The translations under genes were made by a program, and so were the position numbers. The notes under the pieces were generated by a model that did not search any database, was not told the origin of the DNA, and worked only from the letters and a program-made list of their open reading frames with translations. Shown piece after piece: positions 1 to 9,346 of a stretch of DNA of 64,000 bases (its first letter is position 1; each line of letters starts with the position of its first letter). Source of the stretch: Planctomycetota bacterium (GTDB lineage: Bacteria > Planctomycetota > UBA1135 > GCA-002686595); the NCBI GenBank assembly GCA_014237855.1, contig JABACD010000017.1:71977-135976 (forward strand), read 5' to 3'.

Positions 1-487
1 GGAGATCCGGATCATCCTTGTCGACCTCCGGTCGCTCGCCACGTCTCTCACGTTCACGATCACAGATGGCATCCTTGACACGCTGTTCGATGAATAGCGT
101 GTGATCGAGTTCGGAGTCCTTGCTGTGCGCCGCCACCAGAAAACTCCCGCCGGGCCTGAGGAACTGGGACCAGTCGATTGCTCCCACGCCCTCATAGAGC
201 TCGTCTGATGTACTCGCCTGGAAGCGGCTTACCCGGTGCAACACACGAACCGCGGTTCGCAGCTCCAGGTTCGCCCGCATGGCATCATCCGCCCCCCCCT
301 CGAAGTACACGCCACCGACCTGGCGCTCGACGCGTGCAAGCTTCAACGCCTTGATCTCACCATGAAGCACCGACTCCAGCCCGGGAGCACAGGTCACGAA
401 GTAGGAGGTACGAAGGCCCGGGCCCGATCTTCGGGGTTCCCGAGCCTGCGCCTTCCTCGATCTGTTCTTACGAGGCATTGAGCTCAT
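1..487 (-). CDS. THUMP-domain class I SAM-dependent RNA methyltransferase, RlmL-like (N-terminal part)
   Basis: The reading frame begins at the ATG at 487 (a second ATG lies at 478) and runs off the left edge with no stop, so only about 162 residues are present. After a basic leader the sequence has TSYFVTCAPGLESVL, the opening of the THUMP domain of RlmL/YcbY-type 23S rRNA guanine-N2 methyltransferases, then VGGVYFEG and an LRTAVRVLHRVSRF stretch that matches the same N-terminal module. In this family THUMP holds the RNA and a downstream Rossmann domain transfers the methyl group from SAM; that catalytic half lies outside the window. The family assignment is fairly safe. The exact rRNA target is not decidable from this fragment. 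Confidence 0.75.
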   Translation of the reverse strand, partial: MSSMPRKNRSRKAQAREPRRSGPGLRTSYFVTCAPGLESVLHGEIKALKLARVERQVGGVYFEGGADDAMRANLELRTAVRVLHRVSRFQASTSDELYEGVGAIDWSQFLRPGGSFLVAAHSKDSELDHTLFIEQRVKDAICDRERERRGERPEVDKDDPDL

Positions 488-925
488 GGTGATTGCCGGA
501 TCCGAGCGGTGATTCTTGTGCGTGGCAGCAGCTGCCTGATTGCTTCGAGTATGGGCTTGTCGATTGTAGCCCAAGCGACTGGAGAAGTTCGCGCCCCGGC
601 AGCGCCCTGGCACTTTCTCTCAACAGTGTCCTGCAGCGTGACTCGCCTACCCTCCCCGACTGGATCGGGAGAGGTGACGGACCATGATCATCGGCATGGT
701 AACTCGATTTGCTTCTGCGGGAGTTCTTGCTCCGGCGCCGCTCCAGGGCTCATGACATCTTCGAGGTGCCCTACTTCTCTACATTTAAGGCCATTCCGAG
801 TCCCTGCCACTCATAGGGAGGCCTCTCTCCGGCCGGAAACCGGACCTGACTGCTAGACTCGAAGGAGTCGTCCCGACCGGACAATGCGACGAGTTCCCTG
901 CCCCACGAAGCTCGGTGGTTCCCCC
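488..925. other. Non-coding divergent intergenic region (438 bp)
   Basis: This stretch separates the minus-strand THUMP methyltransferase from the plus-strand propeller protein and must hold both promoters. I see no convincing protein, tRNA or riboswitch. A small hairpin with arms GACTC/GAGTC lies at 856-869. No clear -35/-10 pair could be picked with confidence. Confidence 0.4.
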
Positions 926-3900
926 ATGCTCACAAGACTCTCCTGTGTGTCTCGACCTCTTCTCTGCTCCCTGAGTGCTCTCAGCCTGGCACCTGCACTA
1001 TCTGGCGCGCAGGAGAGCTTCATCAATTTCGAGACCCCCCACGTCCATCCGCTCGAGCTGGCACCTGGGGATGTCCTGCTCGCGGTCAACACACCCGACG
1101 GTGTGCTCGAGACCTTTGACGTCTCCAGTGGAACGGCCATATCCACTGGTGCCATTCCTGTTGGGATCGATCCCGTATCGGTAAGGGCACGCAATGCCAA
1201 TGAAGCGTGGGTGGTCAACCACGTCAGCGACTCGATCAGTATTGTCGATCTGTCAGCCGGAAGTGTCGTCGCGACCATCCAGACCGAAGACGAGCCCGCA
1301 GATGTGATCTTCGCTGGCGCCCCACAGCGAGCCTATGTCAGCTGCTCGCAGGCAAACCTGATCATGGTGTTCGACCCAGGTTCCCTGGGTAGCCCCCTGA
1401 ACGTGATCTCCATCAATGGCGAAGACCCTCGCGCTCTGGCTGTCAGCGCCGACGGCTCAAAGGTCTACGTGGGCATCTTCGAGTCGGGAAACGCATCGAC
1501 AATCCTCGGGGGCGGGGGCGACTTCAGCGGGACCCTCGCCTATCCCCCGAACGTGGTGACCGACAGCGCCGGTCCCTACAGCGGACTGAACCCGCCGCCG
1601 AATAGTGGCTCATCCTTTTCTCCCGCCCTCAATGGTGCCAACCCGGTGGCCCCTGAGGTGGGACTGATCGTCAAGAAGGATCCTGCCGGCGACTGGATGG
1701 ATGACAACGGCGGCAACTGGTCGCAGCTTGTCAGCGGAGCCCAAGCGGGCGCCTCGGGCCGTCTCCCCGGCTGGGACCTACCCGACCGTGACCTGGCAAT
1801 CATTGACACGGCAACCCTTGGTGTGACCTACGCCACGGGCCTGATGAACATCGTCATGGCCATCGACGTCAATCCCGCTACTGGCGACGTGAGCGCCGTT
1901 GGCACGGACGGCATCAATCAGGTGAGATTCGAGCCAAACCTGAAGGGAGTCTTTGGTCGGGTCCATCTCGGAATCGCCAGTGACACCGGTAGTAGCCTCG
2001 CGGTGCTCGACATGAACGACCACCTTGACTACAGCACTCCCAGCGCCCCTCAAGCAGAACGCAACAAGGCGATTGGCGACCCGCGGGGAATCAGGTGGAA
2101 CTCCCTGGGCAACCGGGCCTACGTCTCGGGAATGGGCTCTAACAACGTGATCACAATCAACGGATCTGGTGTTCGCGAGACCAGCGGAGCCACCATTGAG
2201 GTTGGTGAAGGCCCAACCGGCCTGGCACTGGATGAGTCCATGAACCGGCTCTACGTGCTGAACAAGTTTGCGAGCTCAATCTCCGTGATCTCGACCACGA
2301 GCGACTCCGAAATCGACAGAGTTGAGTTTCACGATGCCTCACCACAGGCCATCAAGATTGGCCGCAAGCACCTGTACAGCACACATGACAACTCAGGTCT
2401 AGGCCAGGTGGCCTGCGCGACATGCCACGTGGACTCACGCATGGACCGACTGGGTTGGGATCTTGGAGATCCCAGCGGACTGATGGAGGCCTTTGAAGGT
2501 AATTGCACCGACAACGGCTGCCAGGACTGGCACCCGATGAAGGGGCCGATGCTGACACAGACCCTGCAGGACATCATCGGAAAGGAGCCCCATCACTGGC
2601 GTGGAGACCAAACGGGCATCGAGGCTTTTTCTCCAGCATTCGTCGGGCTTCAGGCTGATGACGCAGAACCCGATAGCGTGGATATGCAGGAGTTCGAGGA
2701 CTTCCTTGCAACGATTCACTTCCCGCCCAACCCCTTCCGAAACCACGACAATAGCCTGCCCTCTGCCCTGAACTTGGAGGGCCACTTCACCACAGGGCGC
2801 TTCAGCCCCCCCGGCCAACCGCTTGGTGTTGGAGACGCGAATCGCGGCCTTCAGCTCTACACTCCACCCGAGACTCTCGACGGACCGCTGGCCTGCGTCA
2901 CCTGTCACACGTTACCGACAGGCCTGGGCCCCAACTACAAGCTGAACGGTCTCACCTACTCCGAAATTCCTCCGGGACCGGATGGGGAGCTACACCACTC
3001 CATGGTCTCTCTGGACGGGTCGACCCAGCGCACCATCAAGGTGCCACAGATGCGCAATCTCTACGAGCGCACGGGATTCAATGCAACCCAGCTCTCGAAC
3101 AACGCCGGCTTTGGGATGCTGCATGATGGCAGCGTTGACTCCATCGAGAGGTTTGTGAGCGAGCCGGCCTTCAGCGTGGCTTCAGATCAAGATGTAGCTG
3201 ACCTGGTTGCTTTCATGCTCAGCTTCTCCGGCTCCGATCTTCCTCAGGGTTCAGCCTCGAACTTTCTCTTCCCGCCTGGCACGGCAAGTCTCGACGCCCA
3301 TGCTGCGGTGGGTGCACAGTTCACGTTCAGCAACGGTGCAAACCTGAGCGCGGAAGAGGCACAGTACCTGGGCGATGCTCTCGCCATGGCCGATTCATCC
3401 GCGGTGGCCCTCGTCGTCAAGGGTCTCCAGGGCGGCCTGGCCCGTGGCCACGTCTACGTCGGAAGCGGTACCTTCCAGTCCGACCGTGCGACGGAGTCCA
3501 CGGACACCATGACCCTGCTCGGCGGCTCAGGCCCCGGCTCTGAGCTCACCATGACCATCGTCGTGGTCGGGACCGAATTCCGCCTGGGAATCGACCGTGA
3601 TGAGGATGGCTTCTTCGATCGCGACGAGCTGGATGCCGGTTCGGACCCTGCCGATCCCTTGAGCACTCCAATCGGACCCGGCCTTCCCTTCTGCTTCGGA
3701 GACGGGCTAGGTACTCCCTGCCCCTGCGGCAATGACAGCACCACCAGCGATGGCGGCTGCCTCAACTCGAGTGGACTCGGAGCGCAGCTCGTCGGCGCTG
3801 GTATCGCAGATGTTGCTGGGGACACGCTCACCTTGACCGGAACCAACATGATTCCGGGCCAGGCGTCCCTCCTGTTCCAGGGCAACAGCCAGGTCAATTC

Positions 3901-4150
3901 CGGTATCGGCGTGACCTTTGGAGACGGCCTGCGTTGTGCCGGCGGCTCAGTCAAACGGCTCGCCCTGCTGATCCCGGACCTCGAAGGCTCTGCGTCCTAT
4001 CCAGGCCCTTCCGATCTCGAGCTGTCCGTGCGGGGCGGTGTCCTCTCGGGCGACACGAGCTTCTACCAGCTGTGGTACCGAGACACGATCGGCGGCCCCT
4101 GCGGCCAGGGCTTCAACCTCTCGAACGCCTACGAGGTCAGCTGGCAGTGA
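926..4150 (+). CDS. Secreted YVTN beta-propeller / di-heme cytochrome c protein with planctomycete C-terminal module
   Basis: I prefer the ATG at 926 (1074 aa) over the one at 884 because it opens directly into a signal peptide ending LSGAQ. The first ~480 residues are repeated beta-propeller blades (VSSGTAISTGAIPVG, VEVGEGPTGLALD) of the YncE/SMP-30 type. Two c-type heme motifs follow, CATCH at about residue 497 and CVTCH at about 657, with the phrase EPHHWRGDQTGIEAF typical of propeller-cytochrome fusions. Later come a calcium-binding-like DRDEDGFFDRDELDAGSDP and a C-terminal module with FCFGDGLGTPCPCGN that I associate with Planctomycetota exported proteins. The protein is probably periplasmic or surface-exposed and redox active, resembling di-heme peroxidase/oxidase relatives. 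Substrate unknown. Its 3' end overlaps the convergent gene by 14 bases. Confidence 0.8.
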   Translation: MLTRLSCVSRPLLCSLSALSLAPALSGAQESFINFETPHVHPLELAPGDVLLAVNTPDGVLETFDVSSGTAISTGAIPVGIDPVSVRARNANEAWVVNHVSDSISIVDLSAGSVVATIQTEDEPADVIFAGAPQRAYVSCSQANLIMVFDPGSLGSPLNVISINGEDPRALAVSADGSKVYVGIFESGNASTILGGGGDFSGTLAYPPNVVTDSAGPYSGLNPPPNSGSSFSPALNGANPVAPEVGLIVKKDPAGDWMDDNGGNWSQLVSGAQAGASGRLPGWDLPDRDLAIIDTATLGVTYATGLMNIVMAIDVNPATGDVSAVGTDGINQVRFEPNLKGVFGRVHLGIASDTGSSLAVLDMNDHLDYSTPSAPQAERNKAIGDPRGIRWNSLGNRAYVSGMGSNNVITINGSGVRETSGATIEVGEGPTGLALDESMNRLYVLNKFASSISVISTTSDSEIDRVEFHDASPQAIKIGRKHLYSTHDNSGLGQVACATCHVDSRMDRLGWDLGDPSGLMEAFEGNCTDNGCQDWHPMKGPMLTQTLQDIIGKEPHHWRGDQTGIEAFSPAFVGLQADDAEPDSVDMQEFEDFLATIHFPPNPFRNHDNSLPSALNLEGHFTTGRFSPPGQPLGVGDANRGLQLYTPPETLDGPLACVTCHTLPTGLGPNYKLNGLTYSEIPPGPDGELHHSMVSLDGSTQRTIKVPQMRNLYERTGFNATQLSNNAGFGMLHDGSVDSIERFVSEPAFSVASDQDVADLVAFMLSFSGSDLPQGSASNFLFPPGTASLDAHAAVGAQFTFSNGANLSAEEAQYLGDALAMADSSAVALVVKGLQGGLARGHVYVGSGTFQSDRATESTDTMTLLGGSGPGSELTMTIVVVGTEFRLGIDRDEDGFFDRDELDAGSDPADPLSTPIGPGLPFCFGDGLGTPCPCGNDSTTSDGGCLNSSGLGAQLVGAGIADVAGDTLTLTGTNMIPGQASLLFQGNSQVNSGIGVTFGDGLRCAGGSVKRLALLIPDLEGSASYPGPSDLELSVRGGVLSGDTSFYQLWYRDTIGGPCGQGFNLSNAYEVSWQ

Positions 4151-4469
4151 CCCCCAGGAGTTGCAGGAGATCGGTATCGGGCTCCAGCAGGATCGGTTCA
4201 AAGCTCTCAGTCACAGCCGCACTCATCAGAGCAGAGGCCTCGGCATCGGCGCTGGGCAGCTCACGTGAGCCTTCCCAGGCCTCACGCGAGGGCCACTGGG
4301 CGTAGGCAACCCAGAGATTGCCACCGGCGCGATGGAGCCTTGAACCCTGCCCACCACGCCTGTCGCGAATGGCCTCGGTCAGGCGCGTCCACCCCTCGCG
4401 AAACTGCTCTTCAGCCTCTTCTCTGACCAGAAAGCGATAGATCACGCAGAAGCCAACTGTCTCACTCAT
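4137..4469 (-). CDS. Antibiotic-biosynthesis-monooxygenase (ABM) domain protein
   Basis: A 110-residue protein. The ATG at 4469 is preferred over the in-frame GTG at 4478 because a GAGG ribosome site lies about 8 bases upstream of it. The opening GFCVIYRFLVREEAEEQF followed by LWVAYAQWPSREAW is the ferredoxin-like ABM fold, found in heme-degrading or quinol monooxygenases and many small stress proteins. Family members usually act as cytosolic dimers. No catalytic set can be assigned, so substrate and activity are open. It is the last gene of the minus-strand run that starts near 9157 and it overlaps the convergent propeller gene's end. Confidence 0.65.
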   Translation of the reverse strand: MSETVGFCVIYRFLVREEAEEQFREGWTRLTEAIRDRRGGQGSRLHRAGGNLWVAYAQWPSREAWEGSRELPSADAEASALMSAAVTESFEPILLEPDTDLLQLLGVTAS

Positions 4470-4568
4470 CGGTCCCACCTCTTCTCAGCTGTCGTTGGAA
4501 ATCCAAGGAGGGTGAGTCGCTGGACTGCAGGGTGCTCATGGTTGATCTCAACAGGCAGTCACCTGCCT

Positions 4569-5396
4569 CTAGCGCAAGGCCGGGGGCAAGTAGACGCCCA
4601 GGTCAAGGCTATCGAATCCAAGCTCCGATAGCTCCGAGCTCAGCTCGCCCAGTAACTGGCGAGCCCGATCCAGCTCCGCCTCTCCCACTTCAAGCAGGGC
4701 TCGCTGCCCGTGATGTCGTACGCGCAGGACCATGAATCCACGTGCTCGAACGAGGGCCTCGGCAGCTTCGACGGCCGCCAGACGCTCGCGGGTCACCGAT
4801 GTTCCGCGCGGGATCCGGGACGCCAGACAGGCCGACGCAGGTTTCTCCGCGACCACCAGCCCCTCTTCACGAGCGTACCGACGAACGTCCTCCTTGCCGA
4901 ATCCGGCCTCCCTGAGTGGAGCCCGTACTCCGTACTCACTCGCAGCGATAGCTCCTGGGCGGTCATCGAGCAGGTCGTCCGTGATCTCTCCGAAGGCCAG
5001 GACCCCGAAAGCGTGCTCCTGTGCCCAGCGGCTCATGTGCAAGAAGAGCTCTGACTTGCAGTAGTAACAGCGGTCACCGGCGTTGGCGACATACCGATCA
5101 TCAGCAAGCTCCTCTGTCTTCACAACAACCAGCCTTGCGCCAAGCGACCTGGCCAGCTCCCGGGCCTCGCGAAGCTCCGTGCGTGGCAGCGATGGTGAAT
5201 CCGCGATGATCGCGACACAGTCACTCCCAAGGACCGAGAGACCGGCATGCAATAAGACGCTCGAGTCGACCCCGCCCGAGTAGGCCACTGCCAGGCGACC
5301 CACTTCTTGCAGCAAGGTGTTCAGAGCAGCCCGCTTGCTAGCGAGGTCCGCTCCACTACCACTACTCTGCGAGGTACTCGCGGACTGCATGGACAT
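4569..5396 (-). CDS. larE: ATP-dependent sacrificial sulfur transferase LarE
   Basis: PP-loop ATP pyrophosphatase with SGGVDSS at residues 40-46, IADSPSLPR, the CYYCK pair (C110, C113) and PASACLASRIPRG containing Cys190. That Cys aligns with the residue that LarE of Lactiplantibacillus sacrifices to put sulfur on pyridinium biscarboxylate during nickel-pincer-nucleotide synthesis. The open frame extends to 5447, but ATGs at 5396 or 5390 are more plausible; even so the start overlaps the preceding gene by about 30 bases. LarB and LarC, the usual partners, are not in the window; instead the neighbours upstream are thiS and thiG, which also handle sulfur transfer. Family call is strong; cofactor role here is inferred. 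Confidence 0.85.
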   Translation of the reverse strand: MSMQSASTSQSSGSGADLASKRAALNTLLQEVGRLAVAYSGGVDSSVLLHAGLSVLGSDCVAIIADSPSLPRTELREARELARSLGARLVVVKTEELADDRYVANAGDRCYYCKSELFLHMSRWAQEHAFGVLAFGEITDDLLDDRPGAIAASEYGVRAPLREAGFGKEDVRRYAREEGLVVAEKPASACLASRIPRGTSVTRERLAAVEAAEALVRARGFMVLRVRHHGQRALLEVGEAELDRARQLLGELSSELSELGFDSLDLGVYLPPALR

Positions 5397-5871
5397 AGCC
5401 TGCTGCGCTGCGCACGATCGACTCGGTCTGATCTGGAGTGACATCACGAATGACGCGACCGGGCATTCCCACTACCAGCGATCGAGGCGGTACGACGAAA
5501 CCCTCCTTGATCAAGGCTCCAGCCCCGATAATGGAGCCCTCTCCAATCACAGACCCGGCGAGAAGGATTGCTCCCATTCCGATCAAGCAGCCATCCTCAA
5601 TCCTCGCGCCGTGCAGGACACAGCGGTGCCCAACGGTCACGTTGCTGCCAATCACGTTCGGCACACCTGGATCGGCATGAACCATGGTCAGGTCCTGAAT
5701 ATTGGTGCGTGCCCCAATCGTGATCGGCGCGTCATCTCCGCGCACCACCACACTGAACCAGAGGTTGGTGTCCTCGCCAAGGTGCACCTCACCGGTCACG
5801 ACGGTGTTGTCTGCCATCCAGGCTCCGCCCGGAGCCGCCAGCATCCGTCCTCGCTTTGTGAATTCGGTCAT
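5362..5871 (-). CDS. Gamma-carbonic-anhydrase-like hexapeptide-repeat protein (YrdA/PaaY type)
   Basis: A 169-residue left-handed beta-helix protein with repeated hexapeptides (IGARTNIQDLTMVHADPG, VIGEGSIIGAGALI). Three histidines, H65, H82 and H87, sit at the positions that bind metal between subunits in gamma carbonic anhydrases. Arg44 in VVVRGDD and Gln59 in NIQD are also family-conserved. Members are trimeric and cytosolic; some hydrate CO2, others act as thioesterases or accessory proteins, so the reaction is uncertain. The gene lies between the CPBP protease gene and larE with short spacing, in the same minus-strand run. Confidence 0.85.
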   Translation of the reverse strand: MTEFTKRGRMLAAPGGAWMADNTVVTGEVHLGEDTNLWFSVVVRGDDAPITIGARTNIQDLTMVHADPGVPNVIGSNVTVGHRCVLHGARIEDGCLIGMGAILLAGSVIGEGSIIGAGALIKEGFVVPPRSLVVGMPGRVIRDVTPDQTESIVRSAAGYVHAVREYLAE

Positions 5872-5895
5872 CGTCAGTGATTGATTGCGGCCAGC

Positions 5896-6792
5896 TCAGC
5901 TCCAGAGGAGCGAGATCAGACCATTCGCCTCGAGCAGGTCCCGGGCACCAGGGGAGTACAAGACGAGTAACAGGATGAGGCCGTTGTGGGTGGCATGAAT
6001 CGCCCAGCAGGCCACGAACCTCTGACTGCGCTGCATGATGCTACCCATGACCAGGGCCAGAGCGAACACCGGCAGAAAGAGCGAGAAGCCATGAAGGAGT
6101 GCGAACAGCGCAGAGGTCAGCACCACGCCACCGACCTCACGAAAGTTCTGAACCATGAGTGGCTGTAAGAACGCGCGAAAGACCAGCTCCTCGAAGAACG
6201 GGAGGATCAGCACGGCGAAGAGCAGCGGCAGCCATATGCCTGAAGTGCCCTGTGCCAGGAACTCCTGCATGATGCTCTGCGGCTCTGCCTCGTAACCGAT
6301 GACCTCGAGCACCCAGGGCCAAACCAGGGTCGTTCCGAAGATGGCAGGAAGGAGCAGGATATAGGAGCTCAAGCCAAAGAGCGCACAACGCAAGCTCCCT
6401 TCAGCTCGGAAGCCGAGGCAGCGAATCCCGTCTGGATCCAGCTTCGCCGCGAGTCGAAAGATCAGGATTGCCGGCCCCAGAAAGATCAGAGCCATGAGCA
6501 ACAGGTTGCCCACGAGGTCCAGCTCACCCCCGTAGATCGAGGATAGAAGCGGCGGGTAGACAAGCACTCCGGCGAGCCAAACCAGCACAACGAGAACGAA
6601 GTGAGTAAAGCCCCAGCGCGCGAAGAAGTTGTTCCTCTCAGGAATCCAGACCTTCGATAGCGCTATCAACAGGGGCACGAGAATGAGCCCCACAGTGACC
6701 AGTGAGGCTCCGACCAGCACCCGTATGCCCTCATCGGAGAGGTTGCTGATGCCGGAATCGGACTCGAGGAGTGTGCTTAGAGTGCAGAGCAA
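5896..6792 (-). CDS. CPBP family intramembrane glutamic endopeptidase
   Basis: Polytopic membrane protein of about 298 residues. The family motifs are all present: EELVFR at 201-206, FALLHG with H234, and HATHN with H266 and N270, the set that forms the active site of Rce1-like/CPBP proteases. About seven hydrophobic segments are visible. The longest open frame reaches 6963 but would overlap thiG by 107 bases and its extra N-terminus looks non-protein-like; a TTG at 6792 or a GTG at 6720 is more likely, and I use the TTG. CPBP proteins process prenylated or peptide substrates and are often linked to bacteriocin self-immunity; no substrate is visible nearby. Confidence 0.75.
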   Translation of the reverse strand: MLCTLSTLLESDSGISNLSDEGIRVLVGASLVTVGLILVPLLIALSKVWIPERNNFFARWGFTHFVLVVLVWLAGVLVYPPLLSSIYGGELDLVGNLLLMALIFLGPAILIFRLAAKLDPDGIRCLGFRAEGSLRCALFGLSSYILLLPAIFGTTLVWPWVLEVIGYEAEPQSIMQEFLAQGTSGIWLPLLFAVLILPFFEELVFRAFLQPLMVQNFREVGGVVLTSALFALLHGFSLFLPVFALALVMGSIMQRSQRFVACWAIHATHNGLILLLVLYSPGARDLLEANGLISLLWS

Positions 6793-6856
6793 TCTAGGGT
6801 CCCTGAAGGGTTGTGAACGGATCGAGGAAGTGCCGCGAACGCCGTCGGAAAGGGCC

Positions 6857-7663
6857 TCAGTTCGGCCCAGCCCCGTCGATGGTTCCTTCCAGAGGCGAGG
6901 AGGCGTTTGCGTACAGCTTGCGGGGAATCCTGCCGCTGAGGTAAGCGTGACGGCCGGCGGCACACGCCAGCTTCATGGCCTCGGCCATCCGCAACGGTTC
7001 ACGTGCGCTGGCGATGGCGGTGTTGAGCAACACACCGTCCACTCCCAGCTCCATGGCAGCTGCAACATCCGAGGCCGTCCCCACACCCGCATCCACGATC
7101 ACTGGAATGTCCACCAGCTCCTGGATGATCCGAATCGCGTTCGGATTGAGCACGCCTTGTCCCGACCCGATCGGAGAACCAGCGGGCATCACGCTGGTCA
7201 CGCCGGCTTCGGCCAGGTGAACGCACATTCGGGGGTCGTCCGAGCAATAAACCAGCACATCGAACTCCTGAGCCACCAGCTCCCGGGCAGCCTCCAGGGT
7301 CCCGACGGGATCGGGTAGCAGGGTCTTCTCGTCCCCGAGCACCTCCAGCTTGACGAGGCGCGTGTCGAGCACGTCTCTGGCCAGCTCCGCTGTCCGGATC
7401 GCGCTTGCTGCATCGAAGCAACCCGCCGTATTCGGCAGCACGTGGTAGCGCTCGCGGTCCACGAAGTCCAGCAACGAGGGTCCCTGGCTCGCGTCCAGGT
7501 TGACCCTCCTCACCGCCACGGTGACGCACTCGGTACCAGAGATCTCGAGGGCCTCGCGGGTCTCCTCAAAGCTCGCGTACTTACCCGTGCCTACGAGCAG
7601 GCGCGACTTCAAGCGCGCGTCTCCAAGCACAAGGGAGCCGTCTCTTAGATGTTCTTCTGTCAT
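6857..7663 (-). CDS. thiG: Thiazole synthase ThiG
   Basis: A 268-residue TIM-barrel enzyme. [19 protein letters not shown] and [16 protein letters not shown] are ThiG signatures; Lys105 in VKLEV is the residue expected to form the imine with 1-deoxy-D-xylulose 5-phosphate, and [12 protein letters not shown] and [10 protein letters not shown] bind phosphate. It builds the thiazole phosphate of thiamine from DXP, a glycine-derived imine and sulfur from ThiS thiocarboxylate. The gene follows thiS by 50 bases, which supports a functional pair. ThiF, ThiH/ThiO and ThiE are not in the window. Confidence 0.95.
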   Translation of the reverse strand: MTEEHLRDGSLVLGDARLKSRLLVGTGKYASFEETREALEISGTECVTVAVRRVNLDASQGPSLLDFVDRERYHVLPNTAGCFDAASAIRTAELARDVLDTRLVKLEVLGDEKTLLPDPVGTLEAARELVAQEFDVLVYCSDDPRMCVHLAEAGVTSVMPAGSPIGSGQGVLNPNAIRIIQELVDIPVIVDAGVGTASDVAAAMELGVDGVLLNTAIASAREPLRMAEAMKLACAAGRHAYLSGRIPRKLYANASSPLEGTIDGAGPN

Positions 7664-7713
7664 GATCTACTTCGATTCTCTGGCAGCGCAAAGGGGGTGT
7701 TCGCCCATGAAGC

Positions 7714-7914
7714 TCATCCTCCACCGACCAGAGTCACGAGCTCGAGCTCATCACCATCTTGAAGCTCCACCTTCTCGCGCAGGTCTCGGCGAACGAGGCG
7801 ACGGTTCAACTCCACCGCCACCTGCTCTGGCCGCAAGCCCAGTTCGGTGACCAGGGATGCAACCGTGCAACTCGCAGGGATCTCTCGAGCTTCTCCGTTC
7901 AGCTGGATCTTCAT
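7714..7914 (-). CDS. thiS: Sulfur carrier protein ThiS
   Basis: A 66-residue beta-grasp protein starting MKIQLNGEAREIP and ending LVTLVGGG; the C-terminal Gly-Gly is the end that is adenylated and thiocarboxylated to carry sulfur for thiazole synthesis. The open frame extends to 7962, but the ATG at 7914 gives the standard ThiS length. It lies directly upstream of thiG. I looked for a TPP riboswitch in front of it and saw none; the upstream 64 bases follow the rlmI-like stop, so it is probably transcribed from further upstream. Confidence 0.9.
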   Translation of the reverse strand: MKIQLNGEAREIPASCTVASLVTELGLRPEQVAVELNRRLVRRDLREKVELQDGDELELVTLVGGG

Positions 7915-7978
7915 GAAGGCTGGTGGGTCTGGTAGAGCCCCCACAGGCAAGCATTCTCCCAAACGAAGGAGAGGTGGG

Positions 7979-9157
7979 CTACGGCACGCGCAAGAAAGCG
8001 CACTTCAAATAGTTCGACTCCGGCAAGGCCAACAGGGCCGGATGGTCAGGAGCAGCACCTCGCATCTCTTCCAACCAGACGTCCCGCGCTGCCAGGCGTG
8101 AGGCCGAGCCCAGAAACTGCACGAAGTCCGGCTGACGTACGTTGTAGGAGCAAGAAGCGGAGACCAGCAGTCCACCAGGGTTCACCAGCCCCATGGCCCT
8201 GCGGTTGACCTCGACATAGCCCCGCTCGGCGCCCTTGATCTCTCGTCGATTTCGAGCAAATGCCGGGGGGTCAACCACAACCAGGTCGTAGGTCTCGCCC
8301 GCCTCGAGGCGATTGCGTAGCTCCTGCATGCAGTTCACCTTCTCGAACTTGACCTTGGCTGCCACGCCATTGCGTTCTGCGTTGCGGAGCAGGCGCTCAC
8401 CAGCGCTTGAAGACTGGTCCAGGCAGATCACCTCGCTGGCCCCTGCCAGCGCCGCCCGAATGCCGAAGAGGCCATCGTAACTGAAGGCATCCAGGACTCT
8501 TCCACCACGATTGAGGTCAGCGGCACGAATGCGATTCACACGCTGATCGAGGTAGTGTCCCGTCTTGTGGCCACCGAGCACGTCAACCTCATACTCGAGG
8601 CCGACCTCACTGACCACGAGCGAGTCGCGAACCTCACCCTTGAGTGTCTCGACCCGTGTATCGAGGTCCTCGAATCGACGAACTGAGGAGTCCGAACGAT
8701 CGACGATCGTCTCGAGCTCGAAGGGCAGGGCCTCTTCGAGCAACTCGACGAGAAAGTCCCGCATGCGGTCGGTGGCCTGGATCGAGCTCTGCACGACTGC
8801 GGTTCGTCCGTAGAGGTCGACAATCCACCCGGGTAGGCGGTCGGCGTCTCCTGCGATCAGCCGGCAAGCGCCCTCGGGGTTGAGGTACCCCATCGCCTCA
8901 CGTGCCTTGATCGCGCGGCCGACGCGCTCCACCCAGAACTCGCGCTTGGGCTGTGCCTTGTCAGAGGTCACCAGCCGGACGGCAATCTTCGAGCTCGCAC
9001 TGAAGAGTCCCCAGCCAATCGAGTTCCCGTTGGGATCCTCGACGTGAAGGAGTTCGCCCGGCTCGGCCTCACCACCGGCGATGTCATCACGATAGATCCA
9101 GGGGTGCCCACCGAGCACCCAGCGCCGGCCCTTGCCGGAGAGGGTTACCTGTCCCAT
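7979..9157 (-). CDS. Class I SAM-dependent rRNA methyltransferase, RlmI-like (PUA + Rossmann)
   Basis: A 392-residue protein. The first ~80 residues form a PUA domain (GKGRRWVLGGHPWIYRDDI, then GEAEPGELLHVED). The C-terminal half is a Rossmann methyltransferase with GRVLDAFSYDGLFG binding SAM, VVVDPPAFARNRRE, and LLVSASCSYNV, whose Cys is placed like the catalytic Cys of RlmI, the 23S rRNA m5C1962 enzyme. Length and domain order match the COG1092 family. It is the first gene of the closely spaced run leading through thiS and thiG. The precise rRNA position is inferred from the family, not shown. Confidence 0.85.
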   Translation of the reverse strand: MGQVTLSGKGRRWVLGGHPWIYRDDIAGGEAEPGELLHVEDPNGNSIGWGLFSASSKIAVRLVTSDKAQPKREFWVERVGRAIKAREAMGYLNPEGACRLIAGDADRLPGWIVDLYGRTAVVQSSIQATDRMRDFLVELLEEALPFELETIVDRSDSSVRRFEDLDTRVETLKGEVRDSLVVSEVGLEYEVDVLGGHKTGHYLDQRVNRIRAADLNRGGRVLDAFSYDGLFGIRAALAGASEVICLDQSSSAGERLLRNAERNGVAAKVKFEKVNCMQELRNRLEAGETYDLVVVDPPAFARNRREIKGAERGYVEVNRRAMGLVNPGGLLVSASCSYNVRQPDFVQFLGSASRLAARDVWLEEMRGAAPDHPALLALPESNYLKCAFLRVP

Positions 9158-9346
9158 GTCTGTTCTGCCTCAATTGCTGGCATCGGGGCACCATCCGCGC
9201 AGGCGCCCAGCTCTCGCCTCCCCATCACGGTCGCGGCCGTCTGAGAATGGGAAGGCTCGATTCAAGAAGGGGGCAGGATACCGTCGAGTTCGCCTGACGT
9301 CAGGATCGGATCCATGAATCGGGAGGCGACAGCCGCCGAAGGCCCC

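Noticed and set aside
7915..7978. TPP riboswitch ahead of thiS
   Set aside because: Only 64 bases separate it from the upstream stop, and the conserved THI-box sequences are absent.
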